From a virus, in IMG/VR virus record IMGVR_UViG_3300021962_000474, positions 1 through 29,064 of that record: a stretch of DNA of 29,064 nucleotides; one strand, 5' to 3'. The position numbers and the translations under genes are program-made. The notes beneath the pieces are model-generated. The model saw only the letters and a list, made by a program, of their open reading frames with translations, was not told the origin of the DNA and ran no database searches. Shown here piece after piece: positions 13,011 to 21,365 of this stretch. The stretch's first letter is position 1. Each line of letters begins with the position of its first letter.

Positions 13011-13434
13011 TTTTCCAACCTTTATGAGACTTTCTTTTTCCACATAAAACTTGTCCTATGTGTGATGGATTTAGATTTAATTTTTTGCATATGTGAGATA
13101 TACAATCAAATTCAATTATTTCACCTTCTTTTGAAATTATTTTTCCTCCCTTTTGAAATTGTGGATATTCACATCCTTTATTAAGTGCTGGTTTTCCTTT
13201 TCTTTTTTTAGAAGATGCTTCTATTGCTTTACGCATATCCCTTCCCTTTGCAATTTCACTCATTTTCTTTTTTGTTTTTTCAGAATGTTTTAGGTTTAAC
13301 ATTCCCGAAAAATTATATTTATTTTGAGTTACTTCAAAAGTATCTTCTATTATCTGTGCTCCACTAATATTAAATACTTTACATAAGTTTGTCGTATCAA
13401 ATTTATAAGTAATTAATTTTTTATTTTCTGCCAT
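13000..13434 (-). CDS. Homing endonuclease remnant: DNA-binding modules only, 144 aa
   Basis: Residues about 48-75 hold a NUMOD3-type repeat (HSEKTKKKMSEIAKGRDM), followed by KRKGKPALNKG, and the C-terminal 50 residues match a NUMOD1/IENR1-like helix-turn-helix (DCISHICKKLNLNPSHIGQV, then LCGKRKSHKGW). These are the DNA-recognition modules of phage homing endonucleases, but no HNH, GIY-YIG or LAGLIDADG nuclease motif is present in the first 47 residues. It is therefore a fragment, or a regulator derived from one. The start MAENKK (13434) is preferred to ATG 13488, which would overlap the divergent gene. Its end overlaps gp4 by 11 bases. Confidence 0.75.
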   Translation of the reverse strand: MAENKKLITYKFDTTNLCKVFNISGAQIIEDTFEVTQNKYNFSGMLNLKHSEKTKKKMSEIAKGRDMRKAIEASSKKRKGKPALNKGCEYPQFQKGGKIISKEGEIIEFDCISHICKKLNLNPSHIGQVLCGKRKSHKGWKNAT

Positions 13435-13465
13435 TATCCCGACTACATAATATATCAAGTAAAAG

Positions 13466-13473
13466 TATTTATA
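13466..13473 (-). promoter_or_regulatory. T4-type late promoter for the minus-strand block
   Basis: The minus strand reads TATAAATA, a perfect late -10 consensus, 32 bases before the start of the homing-endonuclease remnant and in the divergent gap before the tail operon. It should drive the remnant, gp4 and probably all genes down to gp53. Confidence 0.75.
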
Positions 13474-13478
13474 GATAG

Positions 13479-14240
13479 ATGCCTGCACCTAGTCCATCTA
13501 AAAAGGTATTATCAGATTTAAAAGCGTCTATTTTAAATCCAGCTTTAACATCTCATTTTCAGTGCTGGTTTAACCCACCAAGTTTAGTTCAGGAGTGGAT
13601 GTCGCAAAAGGCAAATGCTGGACTTGGAATTGTTTATGGGAGCAATTCAGAATTTTTCTCCGTATCATGTTCTGAAGCATCATTGCCTGGTTCTTCTTTA
13701 GCAACACATGAAATTAATAATGACTATAGTGGTGTAACTGAAAGACATGTATATAGAAGACAGTATGATGATAGAGCATCATTTACATTTTATGTTGATC
13801 ATGACTATAATATAATTTACTTCTTTGAAAATTGGATTTCGTTTATTGTAAATGAACAATTTGCTGATGCTAATGGAATACCTGGTATTGAAGATCCAAA
13901 TCATTTTTATAGAGTTAATTTTCCAAAACAATATCAAACAGAAATTTATTTGAAAAAATTTGAAAGAGATTATACTGGTAGAATACTACAGTATAGATTT
14001 TTAAATGCATATCCAATTAGCATTGATTCAATGCCAGTTTCTTATGATTCATCTCAATTATTAAAGTGTACCGTGTCATTTAACTATTCAAGATATATTG
14101 TTGGTGGAGGAGAAAATATAAATGTTAGTAACAGCGAAGGACCTCTACAAAATAATTTTGGTTTACAGCAATTGCCGGGTAATATCGGTGGATTTACTGG
14201 AGCTGGGTTTGAAGGATTTGCTCCACCAAATGTTGCTTAA
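13479..14240 (+). CDS. 54: Tail tube-like baseplate protein, probably gp54
   Basis: A 253-residue protein of the tail tube family. Tube-like features are the strands around FTFYVDHDYNIIYFFENWIS, the ENWISFI helix, and the later IYLKKFERDYTGRILQYRFL then NAYPISIDSMPVSYDSSQLL. This arrangement is shared by T4 gp19 (tube) and gp54 (tube initiator). It is longer than a gp19 and sits next to gp48, gp53 and the hub genes, which favours gp54, the initiator that binds gp48. The C-terminus is a Gly/Phe-rich tail. No ribosome binding site is obvious. Confidence 0.6.
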   Translation: MPAPSPSKKVLSDLKASILNPALTSHFQCWFNPPSLVQEWMSQKANAGLGIVYGSNSEFFSVSCSEASLPGSSLATHEINNDYSGVTERHVYRRQYDDRASFTFYVDHDYNIIYFFENWISFIVNEQFADANGIPGIEDPNHFYRVNFPKQYQTEIYLKKFERDYTGRILQYRFLNAYPISIDSMPVSYDSSQLLKCTVSFNYSRYIVGGGENINVSNSEGPLQNNFGLQQLPGNIGGFTGAGFEGFAPPNVA

Positions 14241-14246
14241 TAAATA
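14239..14246 (+). promoter_or_regulatory. Possible late promoter before the gp26-like gene
   Basis: AATAAATA (seven of eight to the late consensus) overlaps the end of the gp54-like gene and lies 28 bases before the next start codon. Confidence 0.45.
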
Positions 14247-14274
14247 ATCACACTGAAACTTTCTATAGGATATT

Positions 14275-14994
14275 ATGCCTTTACCAAAGATCTCTACGCC
14301 AACATATGAGTTGGAATTGCCTTCAACTGGACAAACAATTCAGTACCGTCCATTTCTAGTTAAAGAAGAAAAACTATTAGTATTAGCATTAGAAAGTGAG
14401 AATACAAAAGAGATTACAACTGCGATTAAAAATGTAATCAAATCTTGTATTCATACAAAAGGAATTAAAGTAGAAACTCTACCTACTTTTGATATTGAAT
14501 ATCTGTTCTTAAACATTCGTGGCAAGTCTGTTGGAGAAGAAATCGAAGTCAATATCATCTGTCCGGATGATGGGGAGACTTATGTTCCTGTCAAAATCAG
14601 TATTGATGATATTAAAGTAGAAAAGAAAGAGGAACATACTAACAAGATTCGAGTTGATAAATCAATCGTGATGGAAATGAAGTATCCATCACTGGATCAG
14701 TTCATCAAGAGTAACTTTGATTTTAATTCTGATGGTGCAATGGATCAATCATTTGATTTAGTTGCAACATGTATTGATAAGATTTACACTGAACAAGAAG
14801 TGTGGGCTGCTGCCGATTGCACGAAGAAAGAACTGGTAGAATTCCTTGAGCAAATGAATTCGACTCAATTCAAAGAAATTGAGAAGTTTTTTGAAACGAT
14901 GCCTAAACTTTCTCACGAAATCAAAGTCACAAATCCCAATACTGAAGTTGAAAGCACTGTTGTGCTGGAGGGACTCTCAAGTTTTTTCGCATAG
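14275..14994 (+). CDS. 26: Baseplate hub/chaperone protein, gp26-like (T4 baseplate family)
   Basis: A 239-residue protein of the T4 base plate family (T4 gp26 type). Typical parts are the start LPKISTPTYELELPSTGQTI and the next segment IQYRPFLVKEEKLLVLALES, then NVIKSCI, and IEYLFLNIRGKSVGEEIEV with ICPDDGE, a small ribbon-like insert. The second half is helical and acidic. In T4, gp26 acts in hub assembly together with gp51. Its last codons are AGT TTT TTC GCA TAG, containing a slippery heptamer followed by a hairpin, so a minority product fused to the downstream gp51-like frame is predicted. Confidence 0.82.
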   Translation: MPLPKISTPTYELELPSTGQTIQYRPFLVKEEKLLVLALESENTKEITTAIKNVIKSCIHTKGIKVETLPTFDIEYLFLNIRGKSVGEEIEVNIICPDDGETYVPVKISIDDIKVEKKEEHTNKIRVDKSIVMEMKYPSLDQFIKSNFDFNSDGAMDQSFDLVATCIDKIYTEQEVWAAADCTKKELVEFLEQMNSTQFKEIEKFFETMPKLSHEIKVTNPNTEVESTVVLEGLSSFFA

Positions 14995-15019
14995 CTCTAG
15001 TCCACATGGACTTGGAGAG
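14982..15019 (+). promoter_or_regulatory. Predicted -1 programmed ribosomal frameshift signal
   Basis: The slippery heptamer T_TTT_TTC (14982-14988) is in the correct phase. After a 6-nt spacer comes a stem-loop: CTCT (14995-14998) with AGAG (15016-15019), AGTCC (14999-15003) with GGACT (15008-15012), loop ACAT, and a TGG bulge. The -1 frame continues without stop into the gp51-like ORF, giving a 299-residue fusion. Confidence 0.75.
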
Positions 15020-15173
15020 TTACTTCAAGCTTAATTTTTCATTAATGCAATACCATAAATATTCATTAACGGAGATTGAGAACATGATGCCTTGGGAACG
15101 AGACATCTATGTTGAGTTATTAAGAGCTCATTTAGAAGAAGAAAAACTAAAACAACAGCAAAATGGGTCCTGA
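15006..15173 (+). CDS. 51: gp51-like hub assembly protein, 55 aa, or frameshift extension
   Basis: A short helical protein (SYFKLNFSLMQYHKYSLTEI, then ENMMPWERDIYVELLRAHLE) ending in a Lys/Gln-rich tail. The LTEIENMMPWERDIY motif is typical of small tail-assembly chaperone extensions and of gp51-like proteins of cyanophages. As an independent gene it has no clear ribosome binding site, and its ATG lies in the loop of the hairpin that follows the slippery site. The frame is open upstream to the heptamer, so translation as the C-terminal part of a gp26-gp51 fusion is equally or more likely. It overlaps the next gene by 11 bases. Confidence 0.7.
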   Translation: MDLESYFKLNFSLMQYHKYSLTEIENMMPWERDIYVELLRAHLEEEKLKQQQNGS

Positions 15174-17184
15174 CGAGTTAGATGATTTACTGGCAAGTAT
15201 AAGAGCGGAAGGTAAGAAAGATTCCGCTCTTGCTTTGTATGAAGGTGTTCGTGAGGATGATTTAGTTGATGAGAATGTAGACGAAAGAATATTAAAATTA
15301 CTTGGACTCGATGATGTTTTTGATATTGACTATGGAACTTATACCACTCTTTTAAAAGAAAGACTTGCAGCATCCAGAAGTTTCAGCAAAAAACTTTCCA
15401 CAGAAGAAGACGAACTACTTGTTGAAGAGTTTAGAAAAGTCAAAGGAAAGGTTGGTAGATTTAAGATAAAGAGAAAAAAAATATCAGCAGAGAATCTTGG
15501 AGTAAGAGGTCCTGTCAAAGTTTCTACCGAAAGATTTTATTTGACATCAAAGGCAATCATGCCTCAACCAACACCTGTTACTGGAGAGCAATCGGAAGAT
15601 ATTAAGGATATCAGTGAAGCACTTGATGAGTTATTGAAAAGTATTATCGGGCAGAACAAAGAAGAAAAGAAAAAAGCAGACGAAAGTAGAAAAGAAGACG
15701 AACAAAAGAAAAGAGTAAAAAGAGAAGCAGAATTAGAAAAACCGATTAAGAAAGCACTTGGATTGGTTAAAAAATTAGTAGCACCATTCCAAAGTATTCT
15801 GGATAGAATTATGAAATTCATTCAGTTTACTTTCATTGGATTCTTGGTTGATAAGGTTTTAAAATGGTTTGCTGATCCTGCAAATGAGAAGAAAATAAAA
15901 ATCCTTGGTAGATTCTTAAAGGATTGGTGGCCTTCATTAGCATTTGCTGCTGGATTATTCTTGACTCCGCTTGGAGCATTTGTTCGCGGAACTATTAAAA
16001 TGTTGAGAGGATTTATTCCTCAAATGGTTAGATTTATGGCTGCTCATCCAGCAATTTTTCTTGCTACAACAGGAGCACTTGCTGCTGGTGCTGGTGAAAT
16101 GTTTAGGCAGAAAGAAGAAAAGAGACAAGTAGAAAGAGAGGCAAAGCAGAGAAATGTAAAACCTGAAGTTGTAAAGAAAGAACTTGTAGAAGCACAACGT
16201 TCTCCCCTTGCAATATTTGGTGAAGCAATGCAAAACATTTCTGGCGTTGCTGGTGGTGGACAAATCAGAAGAAGAAAGTCTTTCTTTGGTGGCGGCGGTA
16301 GAGAAGTTAATGTAAAAGATATTGCATTTGATGGTGGCGGTGGAATTTCTGATGACAGTGGATTAAGAGTTACTGGAGCAGGACCTGATACTCAATTGAT
16401 TGCTGCTCAACCTGGCGAAGTCATGATGTCCAAAAAGGCAGTTGATAAGTATGGGGCAAACTTCTTCTTGGGATTAAACAAGAGAGCGGGTGGAACTAAT
16501 ATTCCACGGATGGTAAACAACATTCAACTTGCTCAAGGCGGCGGAATGATTGGTAAGACAATGAATTTCTTGGGAGGGCTTGGGTTACCTGGAACTGGTA
16601 GTGTAATGGCACCAAATTATACTGGAATGGGGTATCAAAATAAGTTTCTTGGAATAAATTTGAATAGAGTTAATCTCCCGCAAATTCCTGGTAGACAATT
16701 TTCACAATCTGAAGTTCAAAGATATAATCAATCTCCCACTGCTCCAAGTACAATTAGAAATTGGAGTCCTTATGACCCCGTTCAAGTGAGTGTGCCCAAA
16801 GCAACAAGTTCTGGGCAAGGAAGTTCTTTTGTTGGTGATGCTTTTAGAAATTTTGGACAGAATGTAAAAACAATAAAGGGTTCCGCAGCGCGTCAAGAAA
16901 TAATGATGCGTGAAATGGGCGTCAAACCATCTGGATATGTAAATCTTCGCGGACAACCAATCAATTTAGGTCCACAATCTAGAGCGATGCCTGTTGGAAC
17001 ACCAACAATCATTTCTAGAAGTCAAACCATTGTGCTGCCACCACAAACAATGCCAGGCAAAAAACCAAGTGTTCCAGTTAAGACGGGAACACAAATACCC
17101 GATGTTTCAATTGTTGCCACAATTCCTCATAGAGAAATGGTAATTCGTTCTCTTGGAATCGGTGACTTAATGGGAGTAGGATGA
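15163..17184 (+). CDS. Tape-measure-like tail protein 1, 673 aa
   Basis: A long tail protein located directly after the chaperone pair, the standard place of a tape measure gene. Residues about 160-205 are a charged coiled coil (EEKKKADESRKEDEQKKR); SILDRIMKFIQFTFIGFLVD (about 209-228) begins a hydrophobic part with membrane-like helices near 254-275 and 296-312. Later regions are glycine-rich with a conserved segment (GPDTQLIAAQPGEVMMSKKA) and a Pro/Gln-rich end. It shares the SILD...FT..G.L.DK segment with the next gene. T4 gp29 is 590 residues. Whether this or its paralog sets tail length cannot be decided. Confidence 0.7.
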   Translation: MGPDELDDLLASIRAEGKKDSALALYEGVREDDLVDENVDERILKLLGLDDVFDIDYGTYTTLLKERLAASRSFSKKLSTEEDELLVEEFRKVKGKVGRFKIKRKKISAENLGVRGPVKVSTERFYLTSKAIMPQPTPVTGEQSEDIKDISEALDELLKSIIGQNKEEKKKADESRKEDEQKKRVKREAELEKPIKKALGLVKKLVAPFQSILDRIMKFIQFTFIGFLVDKVLKWFADPANEKKIKILGRFLKDWWPSLAFAAGLFLTPLGAFVRGTIKMLRGFIPQMVRFMAAHPAIFLATTGALAAGAGEMFRQKEEKRQVEREAKQRNVKPEVVKKELVEAQRSPLAIFGEAMQNISGVAGGGQIRRRKSFFGGGGREVNVKDIAFDGGGGISDDSGLRVTGAGPDTQLIAAQPGEVMMSKKAVDKYGANFFLGLNKRAGGTNIPRMVNNIQLAQGGGMIGKTMNFLGGLGLPGTGSVMAPNYTGMGYQNKFLGINLNRVNLPQIPGRQFSQSEVQRYNQSPTAPSTIRNWSPYDPVQVSVPKATSSGQGSSFVGDAFRNFGQNVKTIKGSAARQEIMMREMGVKPSGYVNLRGQPINLGPQSRAMPVGTPTIISRSQTIVLPPQTMPGKKPSVPVKTGTQIPDVSIVATIPHREMVIRSLGIGDLMGVG

Positions 17185-17185
17185 T

Positions 17186-20023
17186 ATGGCAGTTATAGAT
17201 TCTAAAAAACTATTACCATCTGGTAACCCCGGTGGTTCTATTACAGAGTCCCAAAAACCATTTTTGGTTCCTGTAAGTAATATCATCTATAAAAAAGATG
17301 TTAATATATCTCCAAAACTTTTAAAACCAGCAGATAGAGAAACTCAAGAACCTGGTGGTAGTCTTGTTGTAGTCAAAAAGAAAGTTTTAAAAATTAAAGA
17401 TGTTATTAATAGTACTTACTTAATTCAACAAAGTGAAAATAATCGTAAGAGAAAAGAAAAACAAAGACAAAAAGCAGAAGATAGAGAAAAAAAATTAGAA
17501 ACTAAACCAGGAGGAAAGGTAGATTTTAATAATCTATCAAAGATATCTCTTCCTGGAAGAAGTATTCTTGATACGATTAATCGCTTCCTTGCATTCACTC
17601 TAGCAGGTTATTTGTTTGACAAATATAATCAATATCTTCCCAAGTTATTAGAGTTTGGAAAGTATATTGAGCCTGTTACTAGGTTTATTGATGCATTTGC
17701 TAAAAATGCTGTTGATGGAATTATTAAATTTATTGACTTGGGATATAAAACATATGATAAAGTCAGTGAAACAATTAAAAATATTGGTGGTAAAGACGCA
17801 GCGAAAACATTTAATGAGTTTTCTGGAGAACTAAACAAATTATTGAATGGTGCCATCATGGCATCAATGTTAATTGCAAGTACTGCTCCACGTTCACGAA
17901 GAGGTGTATCTGGTGCTCTTGGTGCTGGCATGGGCGCTGGAAAAACTTTAGGTGGAATTTCAAAACCAACGAGTGGGTTTGGTGCTGGAACAGCGATGAC
18001 TCCTGGTAGATATAGAGCTCCTGGACAAGCAAAAGTAAGTTCTTTTGATTTGGCTCAAGCAAGAAAAGGTTTAACTTTTGAACAGTCTGTTGCAGCAAGA
18101 AAAACTACGCAAGCAGCAGCAACTCAAGCAACAAAACAATCTTTAAGAACGGTAACGGCAGTTCCAATTATTGGTGCTTTGATTGGTTTTATTGTTGATA
18201 CTGTTGTGTTCCGTGAAAAACCATCTAGAGCAGCAGCAGGTGCAGTTGGAAGTGCTCTTGGACAAGGAATTGGAATTGCTCTTGCCGGTGGAACGACATT
18301 TGGACTTGGTGCTGGGGTTGGTATGTTTGTTGGTGGTTTTGTTGGTGATTGGATGGGTAAATCTTTATATGATACTTTAACAAGTTATAATCCAGCACCA
18401 ACTCAAGCAAGAGCGCAAGGAGGACAGATAAGAGGAGGACAATCGGGTGTTTCTCCAACAAGAAAAATTAAGACACAACAATCTCCACGTCCTAAAACTT
18501 ATACTGCACCAAAAACACAACCAGGAAGAGACATTGGTGGTAAATTAAAAATTGAAGAACTCTATGGCAAGGATGAACCAGGAAAAAGAAGTGCATTAAG
18601 AGCACTCACAAAAAGTTCAATAGACTTGAAGAAAATGAACTCCATGCATGGAGTTACTGGTGGTATGCTTGGTGCAGGTATTGACATGGCACTCGGACAA
18701 AAACCAGATAAAAAACTTTCAAACTCTCTTGGAAGTATGTTTGGTTCTGTAGTTGCAGCAGCAGTAAATGCCGAACTTGATTCTTCTTTTAATGATATTT
18801 CAAAAGCAATTGCCATGGCAAGTGGTGGAGTGGTTCCATCAAGAGAAATTAAAGGAGGTATGAGTATTGGTGAGAAGATTGGTAAGTATATCTCAAATGC
18901 ATTTTCTATTGCACTTGAAAGTTCTGCTGCAAAAGTTTTAAGTAATTTAAATCAAGAGTTGAATTTAGAGGGTGGCGCTCCTGGTGAACCTGGAGATGGT
19001 GGTGCAGGAGGTACTGGTGGATATGCAGAAGGAGCGGAAAATTTTGTGTCTTCTAAAGAAGTCTATGCATATCTGAAAAGCAAAGGACTTTCTCACAATC
19101 ATGCTATGGGAATCCTGGCAAATATACAGGCAGAATCTTCATTCAATGCAGGAGCAATTGGAGATAGTGGAACATCTGGTGGATTATTTCAACATCATGC
19201 AGAAAGATTTGAAGGAATGGTTGCTTTTGCCGGAAAAGATTGGGCAAAAAATTGGAAACGTCAGGTTGATTATGCTTTGAGGGAAGCAGCTGGAAAACAA
19301 TACGCACAAAAACAGTTTAATAGTCCCGAAGAAGCTTCCGAATGGTTCACTCTTAATTTTGAAAAACCTGAATATAAAGAACAAAAAGCAAAGGATCGCC
19401 TTCAGAATTTGCAAAACTTTGGTGCGGATGGTTCTTGGAAAGGTATGAAAGGAGTTTCATCTAAACCAACACAAGGATCATTATCTACGGTTCTTCCAAA
19501 AGGCAATCCTCAATTTACTAGTGGATTTGGTTCAAGATTTGGAAGACAGCATCAAGGTATTGACATTGGTGTTGATGCAAATTCTCCTGTCATTGCCTTA
19601 CAAGATGGCAAAGTCGTTGACATTTATAGAAATTTTGGTGGACATGGAGATGGAATCGTTGTTCAAAATTCTGACGGATCTAAAGTTGTATATGGACATG
19701 TAAATTCAAATGTATCAATAGGATCAAAAGTTAAAAAAGGGCAAACAATTGCTAATGTTAAAGGTTGGTATAATGCATATGGAAATAGAGATAATACTCA
19801 CTTACATTTGGAGAGATATGTTGGCGGAACTGCCCAAGATCCAAGTGGATATTTGAATTCTCTTTATAAACAAAAACAACCAAAACCAAAATTACAAGCA
19901 TCATTAGCACCATCTCAACAATCAAGAGAGATTGCATCTATTCAACAAAATCCTTCATATAGTCAAGGTGGTAGTATGATAATTCATGATGTAAATAACA
20001 TAGTAATGCCAGTGATAGGTTAA
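17186..20023 (+). CDS. Tape-measure-like tail protein 2 with lysozyme and M23 peptidase domains, 945 aa
   Basis: The N-terminal part has a basic coiled coil (residues 85-115) and SILDTINRFLAFTLAGYLFD (about 131-150), homologous to the previous gene, then hydrophobic Gly/Ala-rich helices (for example near 325-395). About 622-745 is a phage tail lysozyme-type domain (HAMGILANIQAESSF, likely catalytic Glu650, then SGGLFQHH). About 770-890 is an M23 metallopeptidase: HQGID (His789, Asp793) and HLHLE (His872, His874) form the zinc site. Together these would cut glycan and peptide cross-links of the host wall during DNA entry. The start has the site GGGAGTAGGA upstream. All catalytic-type residues are intact. 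Confidence 0.85.
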   Translation: MAVIDSKKLLPSGNPGGSITESQKPFLVPVSNIIYKKDVNISPKLLKPADRETQEPGGSLVVVKKKVLKIKDVINSTYLIQQSENNRKRKEKQRQKAEDREKKLETKPGGKVDFNNLSKISLPGRSILDTINRFLAFTLAGYLFDKYNQYLPKLLEFGKYIEPVTRFIDAFAKNAVDGIIKFIDLGYKTYDKVSETIKNIGGKDAAKTFNEFSGELNKLLNGAIMASMLIASTAPRSRRGVSGALGAGMGAGKTLGGISKPTSGFGAGTAMTPGRYRAPGQAKVSSFDLAQARKGLTFEQSVAARKTTQAAATQATKQSLRTVTAVPIIGALIGFIVDTVVFREKPSRAAAGAVGSALGQGIGIALAGGTTFGLGAGVGMFVGGFVGDWMGKSLYDTLTSYNPAPTQARAQGGQIRGGQSGVSPTRKIKTQQSPRPKTYTAPKTQPGRDIGGKLKIEELYGKDEPGKRSALRALTKSSIDLKKMNSMHGVTGGMLGAGIDMALGQKPDKKLSNSLGSMFGSVVAAAVNAELDSSFNDISKAIAMASGGVVPSREIKGGMSIGEKIGKYISNAFSIALESSAAKVLSNLNQELNLEGGAPGEPGDGGAGGTGGYAEGAENFVSSKEVYAYLKSKGLSHNHAMGILANIQAESSFNAGAIGDSGTSGGLFQHHAERFEGMVAFAGKDWAKNWKRQVDYALREAAGKQYAQKQFNSPEEASEWFTLNFEKPEYKEQKAKDRLQNLQNFGADGSWKGMKGVSSKPTQGSLSTVLPKGNPQFTSGFGSRFGRQHQGIDIGVDANSPVIALQDGKVVDIYRNFGGHGDGIVVQNSDGSKVVYGHVNSNVSIGSKVKKGQTIANVKGWYNAYGNRDNTHLHLERYVGGTAQDPSGYLNSLYKQKQPKPKLQASLAPSQQSREIASIQQNPSYSQGGSMIIHDVNNIVMPVIG

Positions 20024-20040
20024 ATAGTAATAAAAGATAA

Positions 20041-21360
20041 ATGACAGGTTCAAAAGAGTCACTTCAGTTTAATAGATTTGAAATTATTGCTAATGAAGAT
20101 GGAAAGTCTGTAGATCTTCGTTCTGGAACACCCAGAATTGAATATCGTGAAAGTGTCTTTGTTCCTTATGTGACAATCACTGCTGCAATTGTTGATACTG
20201 GAAATGCAGTTGCAGAAGATTCAAAGGAAGCATCGGGAACTATAAGTGTTTTGAATTCAATCAAATGTCAAGGTACGGAAAAGATATTATTTAATATTGA
20301 GGATGGACGTGGAAATAAAATTAGATTAGATAAAGACTCTGATTTAAGAGTTGACACGACAAATTTAGTCACAGAATCTTTTAAAAGCACTTCTTTTATT
20401 TTAACAGTAGTGTCAAAAGAAGCATATGACAATACTCTTTTAGATAATAGATGCAGAATAAATTACAGTGGTAAAATATCTGATATTGCTCAAACTATAA
20501 TCAAACAAACTTTAAAGTCTAATAAAAAAGTTTATGTTGATGATACTGAAAATACTTTGAGTCAGTTTGGAAACGATAGATACCCATTTGAGATGCTTTT
20601 AGACATTCAAAAATTAAGTATACCTAACATACAAAATGCAAAAGGGAAGATGGCAGGTTATCTTTTCTGGCAAACTTCAGAAGGATTTCATTTTAAATCT
20701 TTAGATAAACTTTTTGATAAAACTGGAAAGACAATCAAGAAGTATATTTTAAATCATAAAGTTGACAGTGAAACAGTTCCTGCAGGATATGATGATAAGA
20801 TATTGTATCATAGGGCGAATAGAACAACACAAGCACTTCAACAATTTTATTCTGGTGCGTTTGGAACAGTGTTAGAAGTTTGGGATCCAGTAACTCAAAC
20901 ATATACAAAGGCAGCTCCATTCACTGCCAAAGAAAAAGGAAATGGAATTATTGCTGCAAAAACTTTACCAGTTGTAAATTCGGAATATAAAGATAAAACA
21001 ACTAAACGTATAGTTACACAAGCAGCAAAAGGACAACTTGTAGTTCCAGGAGATTCGTATACAACTCAAAATGAGAAAAAAACCACACCGAATTTTGTTG
21101 TGGAAGAGATATTACAACAATCCAGACAAAATTATCGCCAAAAGTTTAATATGTCTGTAGACATTATCATACCTGCAGATTTTAGTTTACACGCAGGTGA
21201 TTTAGTTTATTGTGATTTTCCGCAACCAACCACAATAAAAACTATTAGAGAAAGTCCCGTCAGTAGTGGTATATATATGATATCAGATCTTTGTCATTTT
21301 GGAACTCGTTCAAGCACTTTCACGGGACTTCATTTAGTAAGAGACTCCTACGGTAAATAG
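20041..21360 (+). CDS. Baseplate hub protein, gp27-like, 439 aa
   Basis: A beta-rich structural protein. The N-terminal part (RFEIIANEDGKSVDLRSGTP, then YRESVFVPYVTITAAIVDTG) fits the first tube-like domain of gp27/late-control D hub proteins, and the middle includes a typical SGKISDIAQTIIKQTL segment and a helix before FLWQTSEG-like strands (GYLFWQTSEGFHFKSLD). The end (FSLHAGDLVYCDFP, then SGIYMISDLCHFG) fits the second tube domain with its DLVYCDFP loop. It would form the hub torus between spike and tube. It sits between the tape-measure genes and the spike-type genes. The family is inferred from pattern and order. Confidence 0.7.
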   Translation: MTGSKESLQFNRFEIIANEDGKSVDLRSGTPRIEYRESVFVPYVTITAAIVDTGNAVAEDSKEASGTISVLNSIKCQGTEKILFNIEDGRGNKIRLDKDSDLRVDTTNLVTESFKSTSFILTVVSKEAYDNTLLDNRCRINYSGKISDIAQTIIKQTLKSNKKVYVDDTENTLSQFGNDRYPFEMLLDIQKLSIPNIQNAKGKMAGYLFWQTSEGFHFKSLDKLFDKTGKTIKKYILNHKVDSETVPAGYDDKILYHRANRTTQALQQFYSGAFGTVLEVWDPVTQTYTKAAPFTAKEKGNGIIAAKTLPVVNSEYKDKTTKRIVTQAAKGQLVVPGDSYTTQNEKKTTPNFVVEEILQQSRQNYRQKFNMSVDIIIPADFSLHAGDLVYCDFPQPTTIKTIRESPVSSGIYMISDLCHFGTRSSTFTGLHLVRDSYGK

Positions 21361-21365
21361 CAATC

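Noticed and set aside
13316-13323. Minus-strand AATAAATA inside the homing-endonuclease remnant
   Set aside because: One mismatch to consensus and inside a coding frame; it could serve gp4, but evidence is weaker than for the perfect motif at 13466.
15054-15061. CATAAATA late-promoter-like motif inside the gp51-like frame
   Set aside because: It lies inside a short gene and needs no promoter to explain the downstream genes; likely chance in AT-rich coding DNA.
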